DNA of 64,000 nucleotides from Methylomonas albis (GCF_014850955.1 NZ_JACXSS010000001.1:1426001-1490000); one strand, 5' to 3'; counted from the stretch's first letter, positions 52,437 to 63,066 are shown. Numbers and translations are program-made. Notes: generated by a model not told the origin, from the letters alone.

Positions 52437-53093
52437 CTATTGCCTCAAACTGATAATCGGCCAATTCGCCTGTTTGGCGGCTGCCAGTAGTTTTTCATCG
52501 GGATCGACCGCGACAGGTTGATCGACCAAGCTTAATAGCGGCAAATCGTTATGGGAATCGCTGTAGAACCAGCTGCCTGCCAGAGTTTCCGTGGAATTGG
52601 CTAACCAATCTTGCAGCAATTCTACTTTTCCTTGCTGAAAGCAGGGCGTGCCGTTGAATTTGCCGGTGTAGCGACCATCGACAAATTCCGGTGTGGTCGC
52701 CAACAGGTTTTCAATGCCGTAAAGTTTCACAATGGGTTCGGTGACGAAGCGATTCGTGGCGGTAATCACCAGCAAGGTATCGCCGGCCGAACGATGCTTT
52801 TCCACTAAAGCCTGCGCGGCATCCAGCATGATGGGCTTAATCAGTGTTTCGACGAATTCCGCGCGCCAGCGATACAGTTGTTCGGCGTCGTGTTGCGCCA
52901 GCGGCGCTAGCGAGAAATGCAAAAATTCGACGATATCCAGCGAGCCTTGTTTGTAATCCTCGTAGAATTTTTTATTGGCCTGTTCGTACTTGTCCTTGTC
53001 GACGATACCTCGGTCGACCAGAAATTGCCCCCATAAAAAATCGCTGTCATCGGCGATCAGCGTGTTATCCAGATCAAAAATCGCTAAGCTCAC
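52437..53093 (-). CDS. HAD-superfamily phosphatase, subclass IB (SerB-like)
   Basis: A 218-residue HAD hydrolase. The nucleophile/acid pair is D7 and D9 in FDLDNTL; motif II is ITATNRF, motif III the Lys in QQGKVELL, and motif IV is SDSHNDLPLL. A helical cap lies between the first two motifs (about 20-90). Members act on phosphoserine, histidinol phosphate and other small phosphates, so the substrate is unknown. It is divergent from rppH, an arrangement also seen in pseudomonads. Confidence 0.87.
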   Translation of the reverse strand: MSLAIFDLDNTLIADDSDFLWGQFLVDRGIVDKDKYEQANKKFYEDYKQGSLDIVEFLHFSLAPLAQHDAEQLYRWRAEFVETLIKPIMLDAAQALVEKHRSAGDTLLVITATNRFVTEPIVKLYGIENLLATTPEFVDGRYTGKFNGTPCFQQGKVELLQDWLANSTETLAGSWFYSDSHNDLPLLSLVDQPVAVDPDEKLLAAAKQANWPIISLRQ

Positions 53094-53246
53094 GGCAAAT
53101 CCGTCGTCATAAAGAAAAAAGTAGCGGCCTGTGGCGTCCGCCGGTTATTTGTGGAACAATTGCGCCATTCATTTTAATGGCCGTGCCGTTGTTAATTTTA
53201 ACATCCAGGCATTAGCAACAGGGCGGCAAATAATACAGGTTTTTAC

Positions 53247-53774
53247 ATGATAGACTCGAAAGGATACCGGCCTAATGTCGGCATTATCCTTTGCAATGAC
53301 GAGGGTCGTGTGTTTTGGGCCAAGCGCAAGGGCGCTAATTCGTGGCAGTTTCCGCAGGGCGGAATTGACGGCGATGAGGATCCGGAAACCGCGATGTATC
53401 GGGAGTTGTGGGAGGAAACCGGCTTGTGTGCAGAGCACGTGCAGTTGCTGGGGCGCACCCGTTATTGGTTGCGCTATAAATTGCCGGATCGCTATATCCG
53501 CAAAAATTCCACGCCGTTGTGCATAGGCCAAAAGCAGATTTGGTTTATTTTGCGGTTGATGACCGATGAGTCCAATGTCAGGTTCGATTGTGGCCATAAG
53601 CAAGAGTTCGACAATTGGAAGTGGGTAGAGTACTGGTACCCGCTAAAAGACGTGGTCTACTTCAAGCGGCGGGTTTACCGTAAAGCAATGGATGAACTTG
53701 GGGCCTTGCTGATTGCCAACGATGTGGGTGTCAATACTGAAAGTTATTTGTCCGGACGGCTGGCATTCGGCTAA
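53247..53774 (+). CDS. rppH: RNA pyrophosphohydrolase RppH
   Basis: A 175-residue Nudix hydrolase that removes pyrophosphate from the 5' end of mRNAs and so opens them to RNase E. The Nudix box, residues 38-60, is [20 protein letters not shown] plus TGL. The N-terminus [11 protein letters not shown] and the segment [11 protein letters not shown] are specific for RppH. Length matches the E. coli protein (176). It converges on cpdA, with the two stops overlapping by 4 bases. Confidence 0.96.
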   Translation: MIDSKGYRPNVGIILCNDEGRVFWAKRKGANSWQFPQGGIDGDEDPETAMYRELWEETGLCAEHVQLLGRTRYWLRYKLPDRYIRKNSTPLCIGQKQIWFILRLMTDESNVRFDCGHKQEFDNWKWVEYWYPLKDVVYFKRRVYRKAMDELGALLIANDVGVNTESYLSGRLAFG

Positions 53775-54559
53775 TAGCTGTGCGACTTGGTTTGTAAGTC
53801 GCGCATACCGATTGGCAGATAGTGGCAACTGGATTGCAAAGCCCCCTTATCTAATAATTCAAAGACCCTGTAGCCGGGCGGTAAGGTATCCAACTCAAAC
53901 TCTGTCGCTAAGGGTTTGAACTGAAAGCAGCTGGCCGGCGTTGCGAATATCGCTATTTGTTTATGTCTCGTTTGCATTTCCTGATGCAAATGCCCGCAAG
54001 TGATGGCTTTAACCTGCGGAAACTGTTCCGCTATTGCCAGCAATGCCTCGCCGTTCTCAATTTGCATCGTATCCATCCAACTGCTCCCGCTGGCAACACA
54101 ATGATGGTGCACCGCCAGCAGGGCAGGCATGTCATGTGCGCTTAGCGTTTGCTCTAAAAATGTCAGTTCTGCCGGAGATAAAAACCCAGCGGGGCTGCCG
54201 GGTTTTTGGCTGTTTAAGGCAAGAATCTGCCAATTCTTCAGCAGCAAATGTTTACGACAACTGACGAGACCTTCATTCAGCTCGATTGCCATCAGTTCCT
54301 GGTCGTCATGATTGCCCGGCAAACACAGGCAAGGTGTTTGATAAGTTTGCAGATGCCGGCAAATTCGCCGGTAGCTGTCAGCGCTGGGGTCTTGGCCCAA
54401 ATCGCCGGTCAACAATATCAGATCGAATGGGCCGTGAGTGGCATGCGCGTGGGCTAAGGTTTGCTGGAAATACTGTTCGGTATCGATACCAAGCATACTG
54501 TCGCCGGCATGCGGCAATATATGCTGGTCGGTTAGCTGCAAGACTTTTAAAGCGGGCAT
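53771..54559 (-). CDS. cpdA: 3',5'-cyclic AMP phosphodiesterase CpdA-like
   Basis: A 262-residue calcineurin-like metallophosphoesterase. The five metal-binding blocks are TDQH (residues 10-13), TGDLGQD (51-57), GNHD (82-85), VHHHC and GHLH. The order and length match class III cAMP phosphodiesterases such as CpdA. Related phosphodiesterases with other substrates exist, so the substrate is likely but not proven. It follows the Nudix gene by 3 bases in an argA - Nudix - cpdA operon. Confidence 0.88.
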   Translation of the reverse strand: MPALKVLQLTDQHILPHAGDSMLGIDTEQYFQQTLAHAHATHGPFDLILLTGDLGQDPSADSYRRICRHLQTYQTPCLCLPGNHDDQELMAIELNEGLVSCRKHLLLKNWQILALNSQKPGSPAGFLSPAELTFLEQTLSAHDMPALLAVHHHCVASGSSWMDTMQIENGEALLAIAEQFPQVKAITCGHLHQEMQTRHKQIAIFATPASCFQFKPLATEFELDTLPPGYRVFELLDKGALQSSCHYLPIGMRDLQTKSHSY

Positions 54560-54562
54560 GGT

Positions 54563-55015
54563 TCAGCGCAGATAGGGGTAGTAGGCTTGGCTGTTAGGGT
54601 GAACCTCGCTCAAATCTCCGTTTTTACCAATCCAGCGGTAATCAGAGTGCTGTTGTGCCGGTAGCTGATTAATATCCAGATCCAGCTGCAATTGATAGCC
54701 TAAAACCACGTAATGGGTAGTTACACCCGGTTGTTTGGCAAAATTAGTCTCATACAGATGGGTGAAAGCACCGAGTAAATCAGCGCTGTCGATGCTATAG
54801 GCCGTGCCTAGTTCGGTTTCGGTGATTCTTTGAAAAGCATTTTCCAGCGTTTCTGATTTATAAATTCTGCCGCCCGGCACGAACCAATAGTCGGCGGCCG
54901 GTTCATTTACGCGCAAACCCATCAATAGTTCATCTCTGCTGGAACGCACAATCAAATCGATAGAGACTAAGGGGGTGTTTTTTACGACTGTAAGAAAATC
55001 CTGTTTATCTAGCAT
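54563..55015 (-). CDS. GDP-mannose mannosyl hydrolase-type Nudix protein
   Basis: A 150-residue Nudix protein. Features such as PLVSIDLIVRSSRDELLMG and ADYWFVPGGRIYKSETLENA fit the GDP-mannose mannosyl hydrolase (Gmm/NudD) branch. That branch has an altered Nudix box lacking the last glutamates; here residues 48-70 read GGRIYKSETLENAF and QRITETELG, so the canonical REUXEE is also missing. The expected reaction is GDP-mannose to GDP plus mannose by C-O bond cleavage. Why it stands between argA and cpdA is unclear. Confidence 0.82.
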   Translation of the reverse strand: MLDKQDFLTVVKNTPLVSIDLIVRSSRDELLMGLRVNEPAADYWFVPGGRIYKSETLENAFQRITETELGTAYSIDSADLLGAFTHLYETNFAKQPGVTTHYVVLGYQLQLDLDINQLPAQQHSDYRWIGKNGDLSEVHPNSQAYYPYLR

Positions 55016-55051
55016 CCTAAATCCTGAAGGCTGAGTATATGGAGGGTGGGA

Positions 55052-56365
55052 TTAGACGTCTTTATACAATACCTTGGCATTGCGCTGATAGTTGTAAGCG
55101 CTTTTCATAGGTTCGGGCAAATCGTCGATTTCGCACGGTGCAAAACCGCGCTCGACAAACCAATGCACGGTCTGTGTGGAACGTACGAACAAGCGGCGAA
55201 TAGTTTCGGATTTGGCTTTGTTGCTTAGATAGTCCAATAAGCTGTTGCCGCGCGCGCCTTTTTGATAATCGGCATGCACTGCAAGACAAGCAATTTCCGC
55301 GCTGTTGTCGTCGGCCATCACATGAAACGCCGTGCAACCGATGATCAAGCCATCACGTTCGATGACGATATAGTCGCCAATTTCCATTTCCAGCTTTTCC
55401 CGCGAACGCTTGACCAGGATGCCTTGCTGCTCCAAAGGTTTGATCAGCTCCATAATGCCGCCGATGTCGTCTAATGTCGCCGCCCGTATGGTTTCGAAGG
55501 CGTTAGAGCTGACCAGCGTACCGATACCGTCGCGAGTAAACAGTTCTAGTAGCAGAGCGCCATCAACATGCCTATTGATCAGGTGCGCACGCTGAACGCC
55601 TTTTTCGCAGCTTTGCATCGCGGCGCGTAATGAACGGGCGACTTCATCCGGGACTGTCGGCGCCTCTTGCAATAGTGCTGAAACTTGAGCCGTGGTGAGC
55701 TGTTGGATGGGCTGATTACCGTCAGGCGATACGCAATTTTGTTCGGTCAACAAAATCAACTTTTCGGCTTGCAAGGCGATGGCTACTTCGGTTGCCACTT
55801 CCTCGGCCGACAGATTGAAGATTTCGCCGCTGGGCGAATAACCGATAGGTGAAATCAAAACCAGGTTGTTTTGGTCGAGCTGCTGGTGAATGGCTTGTGC
55901 ATCGATACGCCGGACCTTGCCGGTGTGGCAATAGTCGATGCCATCCAGTACGCCCAGGGGTTTGGCGGTGACGAAATTGCCGGACGCCACGCGAATCTTC
56001 GCGCCGGCCATAGGCGAGCCGGACACGCCCATCGACAACAAGGCTTCGATTTCAACCCTTACTAGACCTGCCGCTTGTTTGACGTATTGCAGCGTGGTGG
56101 CGTCGGTGATGCGTAAATGCCGGTGAAATTGCGGCGTGTTGCCATGCCCGGTCACCTGCTCGTCGATCTGGGCGCGGATGCCGTGCACCAGCAGGAGTCT
56201 GACGCCCAGGCTTTTAAGCAATGCAAAATCATGAATCAGATTGTCGAAATCCGGCTCGCTGACCGCATTACCCCCGAAAAAAATCACGAAGGTGCGATTG
56301 CGATGAGCGTGAATGTAGGGGGAGGAGTTTCTGAACCAGTTGACGAAGGTTGATTGATATTCCAT
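55052..56365 (-). CDS. argA: N-acetylglutamate synthase ArgA
   Basis: A 437-residue enzyme for the first step of arginine synthesis. The N-terminal amino-acid-kinase domain (about 1-290) binds arginine for feedback control: FVIFFGGNAVSEPDFDNLIHDF is characteristic. The C-terminal GNAT domain acetylates glutamate (IVIERDGLIIGCTAFHV, IACLAVHADYQKGARGNSLL). Length is close to E. coli ArgA (443). The ATG at 56365 is selected; the longer frame upstream runs into the neighbouring gene. It is followed by the Nudix gene 36 bases later. Confidence 0.94.
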   Translation of the reverse strand: MEYQSTFVNWFRNSSPYIHAHRNRTFVIFFGGNAVSEPDFDNLIHDFALLKSLGVRLLLVHGIRAQIDEQVTGHGNTPQFHRHLRITDATTLQYVKQAAGLVRVEIEALLSMGVSGSPMAGAKIRVASGNFVTAKPLGVLDGIDYCHTGKVRRIDAQAIHQQLDQNNLVLISPIGYSPSGEIFNLSAEEVATEVAIALQAEKLILLTEQNCVSPDGNQPIQQLTTAQVSALLQEAPTVPDEVARSLRAAMQSCEKGVQRAHLINRHVDGALLLELFTRDGIGTLVSSNAFETIRAATLDDIGGIMELIKPLEQQGILVKRSREKLEMEIGDYIVIERDGLIIGCTAFHVMADDNSAEIACLAVHADYQKGARGNSLLDYLSNKAKSETIRRLFVRSTQTVHWFVERGFAPCEIDDLPEPMKSAYNYQRNAKVLYKDV

Positions 56366-56445
56366 GGTGTATTTACAAATGGGTTGCGGCGTCGCTAACT
56401 GATTAAGTTTAACCTTGCCGGCGTTAAAACCCAATCGGCGACCGA

Positions 56446-57273
56446 TTACTTGGCATTTTTCCAACGACTGCCGACATAGTCCAATGCTTCTTGAATGTTA
56501 AGGTCTCGTGTGCCGCCGCCGGTTCGCACGAAGAATTTGGGTGTGTTGCTTTGGGTCAAAAACACGGGGCGACGTGACGGTAAAACAATCACGCGACACA
56601 CATCTTTATCGCCAATTTTATGAAACAGCACATGCACTAGCGAACACAGGTCTGCGCCGAGATTAGTGGAAATACTTGTGATCAGGGTTTGCTCGAAGCC
56701 GTCCTGGTCGGGTTTTTTTAGGGTTTGAAAATCGGACTCCAGGCCGAGGATTTCGCCGTTGTCGGCCACGCCGATCAGCAAGGTACCGCCGACCGAGCTG
56801 TTAAAGAATCCGGCCAGGGTTTTCAAAATCACGCCTTCCAGTGTTTTATTCACGCGCTGCTCCTGAATGTCCCAGCGTAGCGATGATTTAAACTCCAGCA
56901 GCGGCCCCTCACCCTGACGGATGATGGTTGGTAAATCCTTTTCCAGTTCGGCTTTCAGCGCGTCCAGGTCAACCAGCCGTCTATGCAATATCTGATAAAA
57001 ACCCAAGGATAGCAGGCCCAATATAGCGCCGATTTCGGCATAAAACAGGATCAAATTGTTTTGGTTGATCTGGCCGGACATTACCTCGGTGAATTGGCCT
57101 AGCACGAATTCGAGCGATGAAATTGGGTCGGCGTTGCGCTCGCGCGAACTGATGTAATCGTAACTGGGCGCTAATAAAAATATCCCCATGCCGGCGCCTA
57201 CCCAGCCGGCCAGGACATAGATTTTTAGTTTTTGTTTCCAGATGTGCAGAAGTTGAAGCAGGAAGCGTTTCAT
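56446..57273 (-). CDS. Membrane-anchored AlbA_2/Schlafen-like DNA-binding-domain protein
   Basis: A 275-residue protein with two N-terminal membrane segments (about 20-38, AGWVGAGMGIFLLAP, and 75-95, LFYAEIGAILGLLSLGFYQIL) and a cytosolic AlbA_2 (Schlafen-type, formerly AAA_4) domain from about residue 125: EFKSSLRWD, LEGVILKTLAGFFNSSVGGTLLIGV, DNGEILGLESDF. AlbA_2 domains are usually in transcriptional regulators or defence-related proteins, and membrane anchoring is less common. The role is unknown. The ATG at 57273 is preferred to the TTG at 57279. It lies 80 bases upstream of argA and may be co-transcribed with it. Confidence 0.75.
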   Translation of the reverse strand: MKRFLLQLLHIWKQKLKIYVLAGWVGAGMGIFLLAPSYDYISSRERNADPISSLEFVLGQFTEVMSGQINQNNLILFYAEIGAILGLLSLGFYQILHRRLVDLDALKAELEKDLPTIIRQGEGPLLEFKSSLRWDIQEQRVNKTLEGVILKTLAGFFNSSVGGTLLIGVADNGEILGLESDFQTLKKPDQDGFEQTLITSISTNLGADLCSLVHVLFHKIGDKDVCRVIVLPSRRPVFLTQSNTPKFFVRTGGGTRDLNIQEALDYVGSRWKNAK

Positions 57274-57442
57274 CGGCAAGGTGGATTTAGGCGAGGTAAG
57301 GGTAGAATGACATCAAGGAACTGCTCGATTGGACTGCCTGATTCAGCCGGGCAGAGAGTTAAGCCGGTTTTGAGCGCTCGCGCTGTGCTCAATCCGAATT
57401 ATCTGTCACTGTATCTCAGCCATCTTTCGACACTTCGCCGGC

Positions 57443-59293
57443 TTAGTGGTCTTCGAGCCGTGACAAATCCCGCACCGCGCCTTTGTCGGCGGACGTGGCA
57501 AAATGGGCATAGGCTTTGAGCGCCACCGAAACTTTGCGCGCACGTGGCTTGGCGGGTTTCCAGCCTAGTTGGTTCTGTTCGGTGCGGCGTTGGTCCAGTT
57601 CTTCGTCGCTGAGCAATACATTGATGGTGCGGTTAGGAATGTCGATGCGGATACGGTCGCCATTTTTCACCAAGCCGATGGCGCCGCCTGCTGCCGCTTC
57701 CGGTGAACAGTGACCAATTGATAAGCCGGAGGTGCCGCCGGAAAAACGTCCGTCGGTCAATAGCGCGCAAGCTTTGCCTAAACCTTTGGATTTGATATAG
57801 CTGGTTGGATAGAGCATTTCCTGCATCCCAGGTCCGCCTTTCGGGCCTTCGTAGCGCACGACTACCACATCACCTGCTTTAACTTTGTCACTGAGGATAT
57901 TCTCCACGGCTTCATCCTGCGACTCGACCACATGGGCGTTGCCTTCAAATACCAGCAGGCTGTCATCGACGCCGGCTGTTTTGATCACGCAGCCATCCAC
58001 GGCGATATTGCCATGCAATACCGCTAACCCGCCTTCTTGGCTGAAGGCATGGTCAATGGAGCGGATACAGCCTTCGGCACGATCAGTGTCCAGGCTGGGC
58101 CAGCGCGTGTTCTGACTAAAAGCCACCTGAGACGGAATGCCGGCAGGCCCGGCCATATAAAAGTTTTTTACCGCTTCGCTCGGGTTAGCGGCAATGTCCC
58201 ATTCCGTCAGGGCATCGCCCAGAGTTTTGGCGTGTACGGTCGGTACATCGGTATGCAAGCGGCCAGCCCGGTTCAGCTCCGCCAGAATCGCCATGATGCC
58301 GCCGGCGCGGTGCACGTCTTCGATGTGGTATTTGTTGGTGTTGGGTGCCACCTTGCACAACTGCGGCACCACTTTTGACATGCGATCAATATCCGCCAGT
58401 GTGAAATCGATACCGCCTTCTTGGGCCACGGCCAGCAAATGCAGAATGGTGTTGGTCGAACCGCCCATCGCAATGTCCAGTGCGATGGCGTTTTCGAAGG
58501 CTTTGAAGCCAACCGCGCGGGGCAGTACCGATGCGTCATTTTGCTCGTAATATTGTTTGGCTAGTTCGACGATACGACGACCGGCCTGTTTGAACAATTG
58601 TTCACGGTCGGCATGGGTGGCTAACACGGTGCCGTTGCCAGGCAGCGACAGGCCGAGGGCTTCGGTCAGACAGTTCATCGAATTGGCGGTGAACATGCCT
58701 GAGCAGGAGCCGCAGGTGGGGCAGGCCGAGCGTTCGACAGCTGCTAGATCGGTGTCCGACACTTTGCTGTCTGCCGCCATGACCATCGCGTCGACCAAGT
58801 CCAGCCTCTTGATGTCAGCGCTTTCGGCCAACCGTACTTTACCGGCTTCCATGGGGCCGCCGGAGACAAAGATCACCGGAATATTGATGCGCATAGCCGC
58901 CATCAACATGCCGGGGGTGATTTTATCGCAGTTGGAAATACACACCAGCGCATCGGCACAGTGGGCATTGACCATATACTCGACGCTGTCGGCGATCAGA
59001 TCGCGACTGGGCAAGCTGTACAGCATGCCGTCGTGGCCCATGGCAATACCGTCGTCGACAGCAATGGTGTTGAATTCTTTAGCCACGCCGCCGGCTTTTT
59101 CGATCTCGCGCGCCACCAGTTGTCCCAGGTCTTTTAAATGCACATGGCCGGGCACGAATTGAGTAAACGAGTTTGCGACCGCAATAATCGGCTTATTGAA
59201 GTCGCCGTCTTTCATGCCGGTGGCGCGCCACAACGCGCGTGCGCCCGCCATGTTACGGCCTTGAGTGGTGGTGTGAGAACGATATGCAGGCAT
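57443..59293 (-). CDS. ilvD: Dihydroxy-acid dehydratase IlvD
   Basis: A 616-residue iron-sulfur dehydratase for valine, leucine and isoleucine synthesis. The cluster ligand regions [13 protein letters not shown] and [20 protein letters not shown] are present. So are the N-terminal [18 protein letters not shown] and the C-terminal [17 protein letters not shown]. Length matches the 4Fe-4S type (E. coli 616). The ATG at 59293 was chosen over a TTG 7 codons upstream. It is transcribed after the SH3 gene, 98 bases downstream of it. Confidence 0.96.
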   Translation of the reverse strand: MPAYRSHTTTQGRNMAGARALWRATGMKDGDFNKPIIAVANSFTQFVPGHVHLKDLGQLVAREIEKAGGVAKEFNTIAVDDGIAMGHDGMLYSLPSRDLIADSVEYMVNAHCADALVCISNCDKITPGMLMAAMRINIPVIFVSGGPMEAGKVRLAESADIKRLDLVDAMVMAADSKVSDTDLAAVERSACPTCGSCSGMFTANSMNCLTEALGLSLPGNGTVLATHADREQLFKQAGRRIVELAKQYYEQNDASVLPRAVGFKAFENAIALDIAMGGSTNTILHLLAVAQEGGIDFTLADIDRMSKVVPQLCKVAPNTNKYHIEDVHRAGGIMAILAELNRAGRLHTDVPTVHAKTLGDALTEWDIAANPSEAVKNFYMAGPAGIPSQVAFSQNTRWPSLDTDRAEGCIRSIDHAFSQEGGLAVLHGNIAVDGCVIKTAGVDDSLLVFEGNAHVVESQDEAVENILSDKVKAGDVVVVRYEGPKGGPGMQEMLYPTSYIKSKGLGKACALLTDGRFSGGTSGLSIGHCSPEAAAGGAIGLVKNGDRIRIDIPNRTINVLLSDEELDQRRTEQNQLGWKPAKPRARKVSVALKAYAHFATSADKGAVRDLSRLEDH

Positions 59294-59391
59294 GATGATT
59301 CCTACTGAAAGCAAAGAGCGGCACGTAAACTGCCGCAGTGGAAAGGGTTTGATTAACCTCGGCGCAAACCCGCGGTTAAATCAGTTAAAAA

Positions 59392-60030
59392 TTAAAAACT
59401 GTCCCAGCCGCTGGAGCGACGGCGCCAGCTGAGTTTGGGCAGAATAAAGCCCAGCAAAACGCCGAATAAAGCCAAGCCGCCACCGTATAAAAACCAATCC
59501 TGGTTACTGCTGTCGGTCAGCGCCTGATTTTCGCGCTTGAGTTGTTGCGATTCGCGTTCGACGGCAATCACGCGCTCCTGCAATTGGTCGCGCTGTTGTT
59601 TAAGTTGTATCGCATTGGCAGCGGTTTGCTGTAATTCGCTGAGTTCGGTGTTGAGGCGGTCACGCTCTTTGCCGGCTTCCTGGCCGGTGGCTTGCGCGGT
59701 TTTCAACAGTTTGTTTTCTTCTTGTAGTGTTTCCAGTTTTTTTGTGATCGCGTCAAGTTGGGTGCGGGCGCTGGGCTCGCCGGTCAAGTAGCGACTTAGA
59801 ATGAAGCCTTCCGCGCCGTTATTGGTTTGGATGTAGGTGTAGCCGTTTTCGGTACTTTCCTGCAACACGCTGACCGGAATGCCGTTTTCCAACATTTTCA
59901 CAATCTTGGTGCGTTCGCTTTCGCCGCTGCGTAGTGGTACCTCGACTTTGTCGGTAACGTACGCGGTTCTTGCCATGGCAAGCGGGCTAATCAGCAGACA
60001 GGCAAAAATGTAGGCAAAAGTTTTTTTCAC
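59392..60030 (-). CDS. SH3-domain membrane protein (YgiM/TIGR04211-like)
   Basis: A 212-residue protein: a signal peptide (KKTFAYIFACLLISPLAMA), a bacterial SH3 domain (about 25-88: VTDKVEVPLRSG, SVLQESTENGYTYIQTNNGAEGFILSRYL), a long coiled coil rich in Gln/Glu/Leu (about 95-170) and a C-terminal membrane segment (WFLYGGGLALFGVLLGFIL). This order matches the TIGR04211/YgiM family, of unknown function. The start is the GTG at 60030 with AAGAG upstream; the frame upstream overlaps argF and is not coding. Confidence 0.85.
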   Translation of the reverse strand: MKKTFAYIFACLLISPLAMARTAYVTDKVEVPLRSGESERTKIVKMLENGIPVSVLQESTENGYTYIQTNNGAEGFILSRYLTGEPSARTQLDAITKKLETLQEENKLLKTAQATGQEAGKERDRLNTELSELQQTAANAIQLKQQRDQLQERVIAVERESQQLKRENQALTDSSNQDWFLYGGGLALFGVLLGFILPKLSWRRRSSGWDSF

Positions 60031-60077
60031 AGTATCACTCTTCGTTCGGCTTAAATAAAGCGGCGATTCTAGCGAAA

Positions 60078-60977
60078 TTATCGGCAGATGAGAAATTCCA
60101 GTAGCGCTTTCTGAGCGTGCAGGCGATTCTCGGCTTCCGGGAATATCACGCTTTGTGGGCCGTCGATAACCTCGGCGGTCACTTCTTCGCCGCGATGTGC
60201 CGGCAGGCAATGCATGAACAGCGCATCGGATTTGGCGGCAGCCATGGTTTTGGCGTTGACCTGAAAATCCTTAAATACGAATTCGCGTTTTTTCTGTTCG
60301 TCTTCCTGGCCCATGCTGGCCCACACATCGGTCACCACTAAATCGGCTTGCTGCGCGGCTTGTTCCGGCGTATTGAAAAACGCCACTCTGTGCCCGGCGG
60401 CATCGACAATATTTTGTAGAGGCCGGTAATCGACAGGGCAGGCGATGTTCAATTTAAAATCGAACTGGCGCGCTGCATTGATATAGGAATGGCACATATT
60501 GTTACCATCGCCGACCCAGGTCACGGTTTTGCCGACGATGTCACCACGTAGTTCAAAATAGGTCTGCATGTCTGCCAGCAATTGACACGGATGCAATAAA
60601 TCGGTCAGGCCATTGATAACCGGCACTCTCGAGTGCTTGGCAAACGTGGTTACTGTCTCGTGATCGTTGGTACGCAGCATGATGCAATCCACCATGCTGG
60701 AGATTACTTTGGCACTATCTTCCAAAGGTTCGCCGCGACCGAGTTGCGTGTCTCGCGGCGACAAGAACAGAGCGCTGCCGCCGAATTGGGCCATGCCGGA
60801 TTCGAAGGAGATGCGGGTACGGGTCGAGGATTTTTCGAAAATCATCGCCAGTACTTTGCCTTTAAAAGGCTGATAGTTCGGGTCGCGATGCGTTTTGAGT
60901 TGAATCGCCCGCTGGATCAGGGTGTGTAATTCGGCGCTGGACAAATCCAGCAGACTGATGAAGTGTCTGGGTTGCAT
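60078..60977 (-). CDS. argF: Ornithine carbamoyltransferase ArgF
   Basis: A 299-residue enzyme joining ornithine and carbamoyl phosphate to make citrulline. The carbamoyl-phosphate site STRTR is at residues 51-55 ([11 protein letters not shown]), [13 protein letters not shown] follows in the middle, and the ornithine-binding [12 protein letters not shown] is near the C-terminus. It follows argD with a 2-base gap, so argD-argF are translationally linked. The length is typical for the anabolic form. Confidence 0.96.
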   Translation of the reverse strand: MQPRHFISLLDLSSAELHTLIQRAIQLKTHRDPNYQPFKGKVLAMIFEKSSTRTRISFESGMAQFGGSALFLSPRDTQLGRGEPLEDSAKVISSMVDCIMLRTNDHETVTTFAKHSRVPVINGLTDLLHPCQLLADMQTYFELRGDIVGKTVTWVGDGNNMCHSYINAARQFDFKLNIACPVDYRPLQNIVDAAGHRVAFFNTPEQAAQQADLVVTDVWASMGQEDEQKKREFVFKDFQVNAKTMAAAKSDALFMHCLPAHRGEEVTAEVIDGPQSVIFPEAENRLHAQKALLEFLICR

Positions 60978-60979
60978 GG

Positions 60980-62155
60980 TTATTGTCTGCTAAATTCCTG
61001 AATGAGCGCTAACAGGGTTTCGGTCAGCGTTAGTATTTGCGCGTCGTCGATAATCAACGGCGGCAATAAACGGATAGTGCAATCGGCGGTGACGTTGATC
61101 AACAAACCTTGTGCCAAGGCTTTGCCAACCAGTTCGCCGCAAGGCCGGTCTAGTTCAATGCCTATCATCAAGCCTTTATGGCGAATATCGACGATATGCG
61201 GGTTGTCAGCCAGTGCGTCTGTGAAGAGTTGGCAAATTCGCTTGCCCTTGGTTTGCACATCGGCGATCAGTGTGCCGGATGTTAACGTTTCCAGCACAGC
61301 CAAAGCCGCACTACAGGCGAGCGGATTGCCGCCAAAGGTCGAGCCGTGATTGCCGGCCTGTAATACGTCTGCAGCTTTGCCTCTGGCCAGGCAGGCGCCA
61401 ATCGGCACACCGTTGCCCAAGGCTTTGGCCATCGTGCAAACATCCGGCAGGATGCTGTTATGTTGATACGCCAGAAAAAGTCCGGTACGGCCGGCACCGG
61501 TTTGAATTTCGTCCAGCATCATCAGCAAATTATGCCGGTCGCATAGATCGCGAATTTGATTCAAATAATCCGCTGCCGGAATATTCACGCCACCTTCGCC
61601 TTGCACTGGTTCGACCAGGATTGCGACGATGTTTTTATCGGCGGCGATGGCGGTTTCGATAGCCGCAATGTCGTTGTAAGGTACATGAATAAACCCGGCC
61701 AGCAAGGGCTCGAAACCTTGTTTGATCTTGGTGTTGCCCGTGGCACTCAGGGTGCCCATGGTCCGGCCGTGGAAGCTTTTTTCCATGGTCAAAACCACGG
61801 GATTGTCGATGCCTTGTTGATGACCGTATTTGCGGGCGATTTTGATCGCCGCTTCGTTGGCTTCCGCGCCGGAGTTGCTGAAAAACACATTATCCATGCC
61901 GCTCAGCTCGATTAATTTATCCGCGAGTTGCGACTGTAGCGCCACGCCGTAAAGATTAGAGGTATGCAGCAAGGTTTTGCTTTGCCGGCAGAGCGCTTCA
62001 TACACGGCCGGATGGGCGTGGCCCAGGTTGCACACTGCAATGCCGGCGACTGAGTCGAGATAGCGACGTCCATCGGTATCCCACAGCCACGCGCCTTCGC
62101 CGCGTGCAAAAGTGACCGACTGGCGGGCATAAGTAGGCATGATGTGACTGGTCAT
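60980..62155 (-). CDS. argD: Acetylornithine aminotransferase ArgD
   Basis: A 391-residue fold-type I PLP aminotransferase of the arginine pathway; the family may also serve succinyldiaminopimelate in lysine synthesis. Visible are [74 protein letters not shown] and the PLP lysine in [13 protein letters not shown]. It begins the argD-argF-SH3-ilvD operon. Confidence 0.95.
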   Translation of the reverse strand: MTSHIMPTYARQSVTFARGEGAWLWDTDGRRYLDSVAGIAVCNLGHAHPAVYEALCRQSKTLLHTSNLYGVALQSQLADKLIELSGMDNVFFSNSGAEANEAAIKIARKYGHQQGIDNPVVLTMEKSFHGRTMGTLSATGNTKIKQGFEPLLAGFIHVPYNDIAAIETAIAADKNIVAILVEPVQGEGGVNIPAADYLNQIRDLCDRHNLLMMLDEIQTGAGRTGLFLAYQHNSILPDVCTMAKALGNGVPIGACLARGKAADVLQAGNHGSTFGGNPLACSAALAVLETLTSGTLIADVQTKGKRICQLFTDALADNPHIVDIRHKGLMIGIELDRPCGELVGKALAQGLLINVTADCTIRLLPPLIIDDAQILTLTETLLALIQEFSRQ

Positions 62156-62430
62156 TTTGCTAAGACTCTGAAAGTGTTTTGAAAAAACGCTATTCGCTCG
62201 AAAAAAGCGCGCGATTATATTTTTTTAATCCGACATAAGCAATAAATAGTTTTTCCTGGAAAGCCGGTAGTTTCGTATCTGTGTAAAGCATTATCGGCGA
62301 GGCTGGGAGGAAATTTTCGAGCGTCGGGGAGTTTGTTATAAATCTGTAACATTAATGCTTTAGATTTGTGCAAATTAAGCTGTTTCGATCGGTTTGAGTT
62401 TGCCGGCGATATACTCACAAAGGACTTGCG
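62156..62430. other. Divergent region between argD and an unknown gene
   Basis: 275 AT-rich bases that should hold promoters for both divergent genes. I saw no clear ArgR box (two 18-base palindromes) or other operator by eye, and no RNA gene. Confidence 0.4.
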
Positions 62431-62943
62431 TTGAACGAAAACGAACATCTTTTAGACGATAAAAAGCACATCGTTTCGATCCGGTTGAACAACTCCGACC
62501 GGATTGCCGTGCGTTCCATGGCTGCTCGGCTGTTTGTGCGCGAGTCCGAATTGTACCGGTTTGCGGTCTATCATTTGCTAAATCGTTTACACAAGCTGCA
62601 TGAAGACACCTGTGTCGGCAGCGATTTGTTGCCCTTATTTATCGAGTTTAAGGACGAGCTCAATACCCATTTGGGCTTAAAAAAACATCAGCTTTTCAAG
62701 ATTTTTAACGGTAAGAACCCTGATCCGGAAAAATTCGTGTCGATGGCGGATATAGAGCTATTGTTGCTGCCGCAGCACGCCGTACGGCAGCGTTTGCAGC
62801 AAATGAACGAAGCTGCCGGGCAACGCCGAGCCGATACCAATGCCTGGTTATTGGAATACTTGAAGGAAAAATACCATTTCAGCGTGTATGACGCGGATGC
62901 TGAGTTGCCGTTGTTGGATGCGCTGGCTCTGGAAAATAGATAA
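62431..62943 (+). CDS. Hypothetical protein, 170 aa
   Basis: I do not recognise this protein. It has no signal peptide or membrane segment. The N-terminal 50 residues (HIVSIRLNNSDRIAVRSMAARLFVRESELYRFAVYHLL) have a beta strand followed by two helices, which recalls a ribbon-helix-helix DNA-binding domain. The rest is helical. The start is a TTG at 62431 preceded by AAGGA, a good match. It is divergent from argD, and a role in DNA binding is only suggested. Confidence 0.6.
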   Translation: MNENEHLLDDKKHIVSIRLNNSDRIAVRSMAARLFVRESELYRFAVYHLLNRLHKLHEDTCVGSDLLPLFIEFKDELNTHLGLKKHQLFKIFNGKNPDPEKFVSMADIELLLLPQHAVRQRLQQMNEAAGQRRADTNAWLLEYLKEKYHFSVYDADAELPLLDALALENR

Positions 62944-63066
62944 ATCTGAGGCTATTTCACTCATCCCCTGAGCGTTTCGGGCTCACTGGCGCCCGCCACA
63001 TCATTGCAGTAGTAGTGGGTTTTAGCTATGCTGATCAGCTAGATTGTTTTGTTGCGCGGAGGCTGC

